Shown here piece by piece: positions 1 to 4,972 of a stretch of 6,119 nt of DNA. This stretch comes from Candidatus Peribacteraceae bacterium (GTDB lineage: Bacteria; Patescibacteriota; Gracilibacteria; Peribacterales; Peribacteraceae). The position numbers and the translations under genes are program-made. Within the stretch, counting starts at the first letter, position 1; each line of letters starts with the position of its first letter. The notes beneath the pieces were generated by a model. It worked only from the letters and a program-made list of their open reading frames with translations, searched no databases and was not told the origin of the DNA. The stretch spans positions 1 to 6,119 of the forward strand of contig JAQUNQ010000065.1 in the NCBI GenBank assembly GCA_028717505.1. Reading direction: 5' to 3'.

Positions 1-293
1 AACAATCTCAATACCGTATGTTACCTCCGCCCCGGCACCTGCGAAAAAGCGCGCCATATTTTCCGAAGGCTCGTTCCCACTTCCATCTTGCCAGTGAACA
101 CGCACAGTTTTCTCTTGGGAGCCCATGGAAGCGAGATCCTAGAAGCCTTTCGTATATTGTCAATGATACATTCTAGCTTTCTGGAGCCCACACCAGCCAA
201 CAATGACCAAGCGGCAAATAACCGTCGCGAAGCGCTGGGTGCCTCCGGCGGGAACCAGCGCTGGAGCGACACCACTGAAAGGGAAAGGAGAGC
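1..293. other. Left-edge region without a supported gene
   Basis: I see no convincing coding sequence here. The open frames on either strand start at weak codons, lack a well-placed ribosome binding site and resemble no family I know. The stretch is less GC-rich around 140-210. It holds a perfect 10-bp palindrome, CCAGCGCTGG, at 255-264, and a GGAGGT on the minus strand at about 22-27. That GGAGGT is followed by in-frame TTG codons at 11 and 5 on the minus strand, so a leftward gene could begin right at the window edge. This cannot be decided without the flanking sequence. Confidence 0.5.
136..163 (-). promoter_or_regulatory. Possible leftward sigma70-type promoter
   Basis: On the minus strand a perfect -35 box TTGACA (163-158) is followed after 16 bp by TAGGAT (141-136), which matches the -10 consensus at 4 of 6 positions. 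It lies downstream of gdhA and points out of the window to the left. A Shine-Dalgarno-like GGAGGT follows about 110 bp further on. It would suit a leftward gene just outside the window, but a single promoter match of this kind can occur by chance. Confidence 0.3.
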
Positions 294-329
294 TCGTGAG
301 AGGAAAACCGCTAGGTTTTCCTTTCACGA
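294..329 (-). terminator. Long hairpin over the gdhA stop codon, candidate terminator
   Basis: Positions 294-309 pair with 314-329 to give a 16-bp stem closed by a 4-nt loop. There is one non-Watson-Crick position (300/323), a G-U in plus-strand RNA and a C-A mismatch in minus-strand RNA. The gdhA stop codon (326-324) sits inside the stem. On the minus strand the hairpin is followed by pyrimidine-rich sequence (GCTCTCCTTTCCC) rather than a clean U-tract. It is therefore a reasonable 3'-end or stability structure for gdhA mRNA but not a textbook intrinsic terminator. Confidence 0.5.
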
Positions 330-1649
330 AATAACCCACCCTCTCGCCCGCATCGCATCCAAAATTCTCTTGATCGACACTGCGAATGCCGCGTGCCGGT
401 AGCTCATCTTCTCGCGGTACGCCTGCCGCCGGACCGCCTTGTAGGCATCCAGCATGATGCGCTTGAGCTCGTGATCGACTCTGTCCGCCGTCCACTGCTC
501 GCCGGATCGCCCCTGCACCCACTCGAAGTAGCTCACGGTCACGCCGCCCGCATTCGCGAGGATATCGGGGATCACCTGAATCCCCCTCTTCTCCAGAATC
601 TGATCCGCTTCAGGTGTCGTGGGTCCGTTCGCGAGCTCCAGGATATGCTTCGCCTTAATCTTCCTCGCATTCTTCTCCGTGATGACGTTATCCAGCGCCG
701 CCGGGATCAGGATGTCACAGGAAATCTCCAGGAGCTCCTCATTGGTGATGTGTTGGACGCCGTCCATCTTCATCTTCTTGATATCGCAGACGGATCCCGT
801 GCAGTACTCCCCCGCCACCGCACCCGTCTTGCGCTTGTACTTCTCCACGCGCACGGGATCGATGCCCTCCGGACTGTAGATGCCCCCCTGCGAATCCGAG
901 AGCGCGACAATCGTGAAGCCCGCGTTGTGGAGGAAGTGCGCCATGGTGGCGCCGGCATTCCCGAACCCCTGAATGGCCACTTTGAGCTCCTGCGGATCGA
1001 GAGCCGCGCGATCGATGAGCTCCTGAATGAGATAGAACCCTCCGCGCGCCGTCGCGGTATCGCGCCCAAGGGAGCCGCCGTACGAGAGAGGCTTCCCCGT
1101 GATGAACGCCGGACTGTAGCTCTTCGTCTGCTTCTCAAACTCATCGCGCATCCACGCCATGATCTCGGGTGTCGTATTCACGTCCGGCGCCGGCACATCG
1201 ATATCCGGCCCCACCACCTTCAGGAATGCCCGAATATACGCACGCGAGACTTCCTGCAATTCCCGACGGGAAAGTTCCTTCGGATTCATCTGAACCCCAC
1301 CCTTCGATCCGCCGAAGGGAATATTCACGACAGCGGTCTTCAGGGCCATGAGCGCCGCCAGCGCTTTCACCTCCTCGATGTCCGCTGCGGGATGGAAACG
1401 GATACCCCCTTTGTACGGTCCGCGCGCGTTGTTGAACTGGACACGAAAGGCAGGGAATGCCGCCTTCGATCCATCGTCGCGCTTGATCGTAATCTCAGCC
1501 TTATGAATGTGCTGCGGCTCGGAGAAGAGCTTCTTCTCCGCTGCGGAGAGATTCAACTTCTTCATGACGGCATCGAGTGTCGTCCGGAAGCGGGTGTAGG
1601 GAGTGGAGCGGGGCATCGAAAATGAGTGAGTAAGGAGTGGTGTCCCCAT
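324..1649 (-). CDS. gdhA: Glutamate dehydrogenase (Glu/Leu/Phe/Val dehydrogenase family)
   Basis: Cytoplasmic enzyme that interconverts L-glutamate and 2-oxoglutarate plus ammonia using NAD(P). The 441-residue length is normal for the hexameric family. The N-terminal dimerisation/catalytic domain (about 30-190) contains RGPYKGGIRFHP with Lys80, then Lys104, and PFGGSKGG with catalytic Lys116. The spacings of 24 and 12 match Lys89/Lys113/Lys125 of the clostridial enzyme. Asp156 in VPAPDVNTTPE matches the proton-transfer aspartate. The Rossmann domain carries GFGNAG (228-233), and Asp252 ends the second strand, favouring NAD over NADP (inference). NAGGVTVSYFEWVQ near 366-379, with Ser373, is typical of glutamate-specific members. 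The start at 1649 is chosen because AGGAG lies 4 nt upstream; the ATG at 1616 (430 aa) has no such site. The open frame continues upstream to 2000, but that part has no family similarity. The gene is divergent from the pair at 1845-2769. It could feed L-glutamate to cell-wall synthesis, but that is only inferred. Confidence 0.95.
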   Translation of the reverse strand: MGTPLLTHSFSMPRSTPYTRFRTTLDAVMKKLNLSAAEKKLFSEPQHIHKAEITIKRDDGSKAAFPAFRVQFNNARGPYKGGIRFHPAADIEEVKALAALMALKTAVVNIPFGGSKGGVQMNPKELSRRELQEVSRAYIRAFLKVVGPDIDVPAPDVNTTPEIMAWMRDEFEKQTKSYSPAFITGKPLSYGGSLGRDTATARGGFYLIQELIDRAALDPQELKVAIQGFGNAGATMAHFLHNAGFTIVALSDSQGGIYSPEGIDPVRVEKYKRKTGAVAGEYCTGSVCDIKKMKMDGVQHITNEELLEISCDILIPAALDNVITEKNARKIKAKHILELANGPTTPEADQILEKRGIQVIPDILANAGGVTVSYFEWVQGRSGEQWTADRVDHELKRIMLDAYKAVRRQAYREKMSYRHAAFAVSIKRILDAMRARGWVIS

Positions 1650-1844
1650 GTAACTCCTGCTCCACCGATCGTGCAATGCGCTCTGACAATGACGCTTCAC
1701 TCCCCTCAGAAGGCACTTCGCGGTGCTGGCAAGAAGGGCATCCGCATGAGTGCTCCCGCGGAAGACGGCACTTTCGATATATTCTTTCTTGTTGAACCAT
1801 GGAAAAAGAATAATGTTCGCCCCACTCATTTTTCCAACCACCCC
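1650..1844. other. Divergent intergenic region between gdhA and the small ORF
   Basis: Promoters for the leftward gdhA and the rightward pair should lie here. The stretch 1771-1835 is clearly richer in A/T than its surroundings and holds -10-like words in both directions (AATAAT at 1809-1814 on plus; TATATC-like and TATTCT-like words on minus). None has a good -35 box at 16-18 bp, so I do not call a specific promoter. Open frames run through it on both strands, but I see no evidence that they are coding. Confidence 0.45.
1654..1658 (-). promoter_or_regulatory. gdhA ribosome binding site
   Basis: AGGAG on the minus strand ends 4 nt before the ATG at 1649, with a second GGAG just upstream. The spacing is short. 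It is still the only clear Shine-Dalgarno match near the possible gdhA starts, and it decides for 1649 over the internal ATG at 1616. Confidence 0.55.
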
Positions 1845-2102
1845 ATGGTTCCTCGCAATCTCGAACCCAGCATGTGCTACGGAGAACACACACTCGCACA
1901 GGACTGCACCATTCTCGTCGAAGGGCATCGCGCAGGTTTTTCCTGGGAGGAGTCGCCAACAGCAGAATCCGTCACCCTTACCGCAGGGACAGTCATGCAC
2001 ATTCAGGGGGGCTCACAAGGCCGCATGCAAGTCCTGCTGAACAGGAACGGAACCGGCTACATCGTCGCGAAAGATCAGATTGCACAAATTGTCGTCAAAT
2101 GA
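1845..2102 (+). CDS. Small protein of unknown function
   Basis: I do not recognise this gene. From 1845 it would encode 85 residues. The C-terminal half (about residues 38-85) alternates hydrophobic and polar residues with glycine turns (GTVMHIQGGSQGRMQV, GTGYIVAKDQIAQIVV), as expected of a small beta-rich domain. There is no signal peptide, membrane segment or cysteine motif. The codons from 1845 onward favour G/C at the third position like the neighbouring genes, while the same frame before 1845 does not; that is why I set the start here. Other possible ATGs are 1746 (118 aa) and 1872 (76 aa), and none has a good ribosome binding site. The stop lies 28 bp before the phosphoribosyltransferase, so the two are probably co-transcribed. 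The existence of the gene is likely but not certain. Confidence 0.5.
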   Translation: MVPRNLEPSMCYGEHTLAQDCTILVEGHRAGFSWEESPTAESVTLTAGTVMHIQGGSQGRMQVLLNRNGTGYIVAKDQIAQIVVK

Positions 2103-2130
2103 GGAAGCGGACGGGAGGTAGAATGCTGCC

Positions 2131-2769
2131 GTGACAGACCTCCCCTTCCCCACGCGCTCGGACGCCGGAGCGGCACTCGCCGGAGCGCTCAGGGAATACG
2201 GCGGAGCGAAGGACACGCTGATCCTCGCGCTCGTCCGGGGCGGTGTGGTGGTGGGACGCGCCCTCGCGGATGCACTGAAACTGCCGCTCTTCCCCTACGT
2301 GGTCCGCAAGCTCGGCCACCCGGGCCACCGCGAATTCGCACTGGGCGCCGTGGCGGAGGGCGGCTCCACCTTCCTCGACGACGCGACGATGCAAGCATCC
2401 GGCGTCACATGGGAGGACATGGAGCCGGTCATTGAGGAGGAGATGCAGGAACTTGAGCGACGCAAGACCGCCTATCTCATTGAGGCGCGACCCGAACTCA
2501 GGGGAAAAACAATCATCCTGACAGACGATGGCGCCGCGACGGGCGCGAGCCTGTTCGCCGCCATCGAGGACCTGCGGAAAGCGGCAGTGAAGAAGATCAT
2601 CGTGGCGTTGCCGGTGAGTCCGCCGGATACCGTTGCACGGCTCAAAGAGAAAGCGGATGGAGTGGTGGTGCTCGCCACGCCGGAGCCCTTCGAGGCCGTG
2701 GGACTGTGGTACGGCAGTTTTCCGCAGATTGAGGATGAAGAGGTGATACGGCTCCTAAAGGGACAATAA
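2131..2769 (+). CDS. Phosphoribosyltransferase-domain protein
   Basis: A 212-residue soluble protein of the type I phosphoribosyltransferase fold. The PRPP-binding loop is seen at 128-140 as IILTDDGAATGAS, with the acidic pair Asp132-Asp133 and the TGA turn. LVRGGVVVGRALA (34-46) and VVRKLGHPGHREFALGAV (57-74) are the N-terminal motifs of the standalone family often annotated 'phosphoribosyltransferase', sometimes fused to a hydrolase domain. The C-terminal TPEPFEAVGLWY (183-194) is also typical of that family. A helical, charged insert (about 95-120) lies between the two halves. Members are thought to bind PRPP, but their substrate is generally unknown, so no pathway is assigned. The start is GTG at 2131 with GGGAGG 12 nt upstream; a tiny ATG-CTG-CCG-TGA frame lies between and overlaps the GTG. 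It probably shares a transcript with the small ORF upstream. Confidence 0.85.
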   Translation: MTDLPFPTRSDAGAALAGALREYGGAKDTLILALVRGGVVVGRALADALKLPLFPYVVRKLGHPGHREFALGAVAEGGSTFLDDATMQASGVTWEDMEPVIEEEMQELERRKTAYLIEARPELRGKTIILTDDGAATGASLFAAIEDLRKAAVKKIIVALPVSPPDTVARLKEKADGVVVLATPEPFEAVGLWYGSFPQIEDEEVIRLLKGQ

Positions 2770-2812
2770 AAAAAACCGGCTCCCCTCGCGCATGCACGCG
2801 AGGAGAACCGGT
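2768..2812 (-). terminator. Intrinsic terminator of the leftward small basic gene
   Basis: Positions 2775-2790 pair with 2797-2812 around a 6-nt loop (2791-2796), and an A8 run lies at 2768-2775. Read on the minus strand, this is a GC-rich 16-bp hairpin followed directly by eight U residues. The two C-A mismatches seen on the plus strand become G-U pairs in the minus-strand RNA. The structure is thus fully paired only for leftward transcription, making it a terminator for the gene at 2840-3208. Its T-tract overlaps the stop codon of the converging phosphoribosyltransferase gene. Confidence 0.88.
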
Positions 2813-2839
2813 AACTCAGGAGAACTCACACAGAGATCC

Positions 2840-3208
2840 CTAGTATGGGGGCGGACCGATGTAGCGGCGGCTGGCATTGTAACTGCCATACCGATCCGGC
2901 CGGCCCATGTAATCGAATCTCTGCACAGACGCCGCGGCGCGCTGCGCTTTCTCCTCGAGTTCCCGACGACGGCGGATTCCCGCAGCTTCTTGGGCGGCGG
3001 TTCCGGAGGAGAAACGGCTCCTGCGTCGAGTCTCCGCCCTTTCGTCGGCCGTGAGCGACGGCTCGCCCTCGTGTCCGAGGTCAGTCCTCTTGGTACTTCC
3101 CGCGGTCCCGCGCTGAGGCCGACACAGCGGATTGGCATTCAGAGCACGAAGCCTCTTTTGAAGCGGCTTCAGGCTCCGTTGGCGCTTGAAGCGCCTACAG
3201 ACCTTCAT
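2840..3208 (-). CDS. Small, very basic protein of unknown function
   Basis: Encodes 122 residues, with about 30 Arg/Lys against 12 Asp/Glu. I do not recognise the family. The N-terminal 30 residues (MKVCRRFKRQRSLKP...) are strongly basic. The middle is polar and probably disordered. A short charged segment with RRRRELEEKAQRAA (79-92) could be helical. The tail is rich in Tyr, Arg, Gly and Pro and ends IGPPPY. There is no signal peptide or membrane segment. The composition suggests nucleic-acid or ribosome binding; a divergent S21-like ribosomal protein is a remote alternative. The start is well supported, since AGGAGGTG ends 5 nt and its AGGAGG core 7 nt before the ATG. The gene has its own promoter (3309-3336) and a canonical terminator, so it is an independent single-gene transcript and probably well expressed. 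Open frames on the opposite strand lack these signals. Confidence 0.75.
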   Translation of the reverse strand: MKVCRRFKRQRSLKPLQKRLRALNANPLCRPQRGTAGSTKRTDLGHEGEPSLTADERAETRRRSRFSSGTAAQEAAGIRRRRELEEKAQRAAASVQRFDYMGRPDRYGSYNASRRYIGPPPY

Positions 3209-3213
3209 GATGA

Positions 3214-3221
3214 CACCTCCT
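3214..3221 (-). promoter_or_regulatory. Strong ribosome binding site for the small basic protein
   Basis: AGGAGGTG on the minus strand is a near-perfect anti-Shine-Dalgarno complement, with 7 nt between the AGGAGG core and the ATG at 3208. It fixes the start inside a longer open frame that continues upstream through the tRNA gene. Confidence 0.85.
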
Positions 3222-3308
3222 GAGTGCTGCCCCTGCCCGGCAGAGAACCTGTTGGGCCCCCTTGGGAACCAGGCAGAGCTTCCGATCCTGTGAGAGATCG
3301 TAACGTTA

Positions 3309-3336
3309 AGAATAAATATTCTGCAATAATTGTCAA
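3309..3336 (-). promoter_or_regulatory. Sigma70-type promoter of the small basic gene
   Basis: On the minus strand a perfect TTGACA (3336-3331) and TATTCT (3314-3309, 4 of 6 consensus positions) are separated by 16 bp, inside the only clearly A/T-rich island of the region. Transcription would start near 3302, giving a GC-rich leader of about 90 nt before the ATG at 3208. The matching strong ribosome binding site and downstream terminator support it. Confidence 0.7.
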
Positions 3337-3362
3337 TTTGTTTGCCGGGAGAACGGAAGGGA

Positions 3363-3395
3363 GTGCCTCCGAAGAGGCGCGCTTTCTGGAGGCAC
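3363..3395. repeat. Inverted repeat upstream of tRNA-Leu
   Basis: GTGCCTCC (3363-3370) and GGAGGCAC (3388-3395) form a perfect 8-bp inverted repeat around a 17-nt loop that can pair a little further. No T-tract follows on either strand, so it is not an obvious terminator. It sits between the leftward promoter at 3309-3336 and the rightward tRNA gene. It may be an operator or an RNA structure; its role is unknown. Confidence 0.5.
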
Positions 3396-3419
3396 GGGAA
3401 AGCAGTAAGATGAGGACGT

Positions 3420-3505
3420 GCCGGAGTGGCGGAATTGGTAGACGCGCACGACTCAAAATCGTGTGCCGCAAGGCGTTGAGGGTTCGATTCCCTCCTCCGG
3501 CACCA
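3420..3505 (+). tRNA. tRNA-Leu, anticodon CAA (reads UUG)
   Basis: A complete class II tRNA. The 7-bp acceptor stem pairs GCCGGAG (3420-3426) with CTCCGGC (3495-3501), followed by discriminator A (3502, as required for leucine tRNAs) and an encoded CCA (3503-3505). The anticodon stem CACGA/TCGTG encloses the loop CTCAAAA, with anticodon CAA at 3454-3456. A long variable arm (about 3464-3477, with a TGCC/GGCG-type stem) and the T arm GAGGG-TTCGATT-CCCTC (3478-3494) complete it. A weak -10-like TAAGAT (3406-3411) lies just upstream without a good -35 box. murL starts 45 bp downstream on the same strand with no terminator visible between, so read-through is possible. Confidence 0.97.
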
Positions 3506-3550
3506 TTTTAGAAGCCCGTGGGAAATATTCAGGTACTCTAGAGCCTCCCC

Positions 3551-4972
3551 ATGAAGCAGCACGAGACCTTCATCTTCGACTCCTGCGCCTTCGACCCGAA
3601 GGCGGGGAAGATCGAACTCCGCTATGCGCTCGATAACGAGACGCACTTCACCGAAACCCTCCTCCTCCCACCACAAGGAGAACCCTACGCCCTACGCCCC
3701 TGTCCTGAGCGGAGTCGAAGGGCTACACCCTACGCCCTCCAAACGCTCCACTTCATCGCCGGTATCAGCTACTACAAAACCTGCTGCCCGAAGAAGATCG
3801 AAATTCGCGCCGGCTCGCTCACCAAGGAGCAAGCCGATTTCTGGAACACGGTCTACACCAAAGGCCTCGGGGAATTTTTCTTCCGAAATCAGATCGATTT
3901 TCACGGGCTCATCAACTTCCCATCGACAAACGCCCCCTCCCCCATCCCCTCCCCCGCCACGGGGGAGGGGCGCAGGGGTGGGGGCCATCGTCTCCTCGTC
4001 CCCATCGGCGGCGGCAAGGACTCCACCGTCACCGCGGAACTCCTGAAGAAAGCCGGGTACGACGTCACCCTGCTGCGGATCGGCGCGCATCCTCTTATAC
4101 GGGAATGCGCGGAGGTCGCGGGACTGCCCCTGCTCACCGTGGAGCGGAAGCTCTCGCCCGAACTCTTCGCCCTCAATGAGGAGGGGGCGCTCAACGGGCA
4201 CGTCCCCATCACGGCCTACCTCTCCTTCCTCGCCGTCCTCCTCGCGGAGATGGATGGTTTCGATGCCGTGGTGATGAGCAACGAGCGAAGCGCATCAGAG
4301 GGAAACGTTTCGTACCTCGGCGAGGCGATCAATCACCAGTGGAGCAAGTCGCTGGAAGCGGAGCAGATGCTCCGCCAGTACCTCGCCGGCATCGGATCGC
4401 CCGTGCAGTACTTCAGCCTTCTCCGCCCCCTGAGCGAGCTGCACATCACGAAGATCTTCACAGGATTCCCCGCGTACTTCCCCTGCACGACGAGCTGCAA
4501 TAAGAACTGGAAGCTCGCAGCAGCCTCCTCCCCCAGCCTGTCCCGAGCGACCGAGCGGAGCGAGGGAGTTGAGGGAGGGAAGGAATACAGGGGTGAGGGC
4601 AATAGATGGTGCGGTAACTGCCCCAAGTGCGCCTTCGCCTTCGCCATGTTCGCCGCCTTCCTCACGAAGGACGCACTCCTCCGCATCTTCGGGAAGGACC
4701 TCTTCGACGAGCGCAGCCTCCAGCCGGTCTTCCGCCAGCTCCTCGGCCTCGAGGGTTTCAAGCCTTTCGAGTGTGTGGGGACGCCGGAGGAGACGCAGGC
4801 GGCCTTCCTGCTCGCGCATGAGCGCGGCGACCTCGAGCAGAGCAAAGCGATGAAACTCTTCATCGAAGAAGTACTGCCAGGCATCAAGCAGCCGAAGGTA
4901 CTGATCGAGGAAGCGATGAAGCCCAGTTCCGACCACTGCATCCCGAAGACATTTGCAGCTCTCCTGCCATGA
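3551..4972 (+). CDS. murL: MurL: UDP-MurNAc-L-Ala-L-Glu epimerase
   Basis: MurL converts the terminal L-Glu of UDP-MurNAc-L-Ala-L-Glu to D-Glu in an ATP-dependent reaction, providing D-Glu for peptidoglycan without a racemase (established for Xanthomonas). Family marks in order: IAGISYYK (69-76), the nucleotide-binding loop PIGGGKDS (151-158), GALNGHVPITAY (212-223), MSNERSASEGN (242-252), NHQWSKSLEAE, SLLRPLSEL, a CTTSCN cysteine pair (312, 316), WCGNCPKC (353-360) and KPFECVGTPEE. The cysteines could bind a metal (inference). At 473 residues it is slightly long because of three low-complexity in-frame inserts, near 46-60, 128-145 and 323-351. The conserved motifs on both sides of each remain intact, so the gene appears functional. 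The ATG at 3551 fits the family N-terminus but has no Shine-Dalgarno. The stop overlaps the start of the MurD-type ligase (ATGA, 4969-4972), implying coupled translation of consecutive pathway enzymes. Confidence 0.92.
   Translation: MKQHETFIFDSCAFDPKAGKIELRYALDNETHFTETLLLPPQGEPYALRPCPERSRRATPYALQTLHFIAGISYYKTCCPKKIEIRAGSLTKEQADFWNTVYTKGLGEFFFRNQIDFHGLINFPSTNAPSPIPSPATGEGRRGGGHRLLVPIGGGKDSTVTAELLKKAGYDVTLLRIGAHPLIRECAEVAGLPLLTVERKLSPELFALNEEGALNGHVPITAYLSFLAVLLAEMDGFDAVVMSNERSASEGNVSYLGEAINHQWSKSLEAEQMLRQYLAGIGSPVQYFSLLRPLSELHITKIFTGFPAYFPCTTSCNKNWKLAAASSPSLSRATERSEGVEGGKEYRGEGNRWCGNCPKCAFAFAMFAAFLTKDALLRIFGKDLFDERSLQPVFRQLLGLEGFKPFECVGTPEETQAAFLLAHERGDLEQSKAMKLFIEEVLPGIKQPKVLIEEAMKPSSDHCIPKTFAALLP
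3682..3738 (+). repeat. In-frame 45-bp insert with 12-bp direct repeats in murL
   Basis: ACCCTACGCCCT occurs at 3682-3693 and again at 3727-3738, exactly 45 bp apart, so PYAL appears at residues 45-48 and 60-63. Between the copies lies CCTGAGCGGAGTCGAAGG, a dispersed repeat word (coding 'PERSRR' in this frame) that I recognise from many unrelated bacterial genomes. Removing one unit gives GEPYALQTLHFIAGISYYK, which reads like an uninterrupted MurL. This looks like insertion of a repeat element with target duplication, or a duplication around it, preserving the frame. Confidence 0.75.
3932..3985 (+). repeat. GC-rich palindromic in-frame insert in murL
   Basis: A large inverted repeat. The inner stem CCCCTCCCCC (3946-3955) pairs perfectly with GGGGGAGGGG (3961-3970) around a 5-nt loop. 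An outer arm, 3932-3942 with 3975-3985, pairs apart from one T-T mismatch. It encodes a Pro/Ser-then-Gly/Arg linker (residues 128-145) immediately before the nucleotide-binding loop. It resembles the 'PSPxPSP...GEGxRGG' class of dispersed palindromes seen in many bacteria. The frame is kept. Confidence 0.7.
4524..4583 (+). repeat. Third repeat-like in-frame insert in murL
   Basis: A C-rich start and G-rich end form an imperfect inverted repeat around TGTCCCGAGCGACCGAGCGG (4539-4558). The core begins TGTCCYGAGC like the first insert (TGTCCTGAGC at 3701-3710). It encodes a low-complexity Ser/Arg/Glu/Gly linker (LSRATERSEGVEGG, residues 330-343) between the SCNKNW and WCGNCPKC motifs, which otherwise look conserved. 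The exact borders are uncertain. Confidence 0.55.

Noticed and set aside
88..402. TTG-started 104-codon open frame on the plus strand at the left edge
   Set aside because: Weak start, no ribosome binding site, no recognisable domain, and its 3' part overlaps the gdhA coding sequence.
393..1625. A 410-codon open frame on the plus strand opposite gdhA
   Set aside because: It is the antisense of a gene with unmistakable glutamate dehydrogenase motifs, and its Arg/Leu/His-rich translation is typical of a GC-rich shadow frame.
1650..2000. N-terminal extension of glutamate dehydrogenase of about 117 residues
   Set aside because: The frame is open, but the extra part has no family counterpart, the remaining 441 residues are the normal length, and a ribosome binding site precedes 1649.
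2792..3223. Plus-strand open frame of 143 codons opposite the small basic gene
   Set aside because: It starts inside the terminator hairpin and has no start signals, while the minus strand has promoter, ribosome binding site and terminator in register.
3506..3550. Terminator between tRNA-Leu and murL
   Set aside because: Only a TTTT follows the CCA and there is no hairpin apart from the tRNA itself.
3551..4972. murL as a pseudogene because of its low-complexity stretches
   Set aside because: All three inserts keep the frame, and every conserved block, including the nucleotide loop and cysteine motif, is present.
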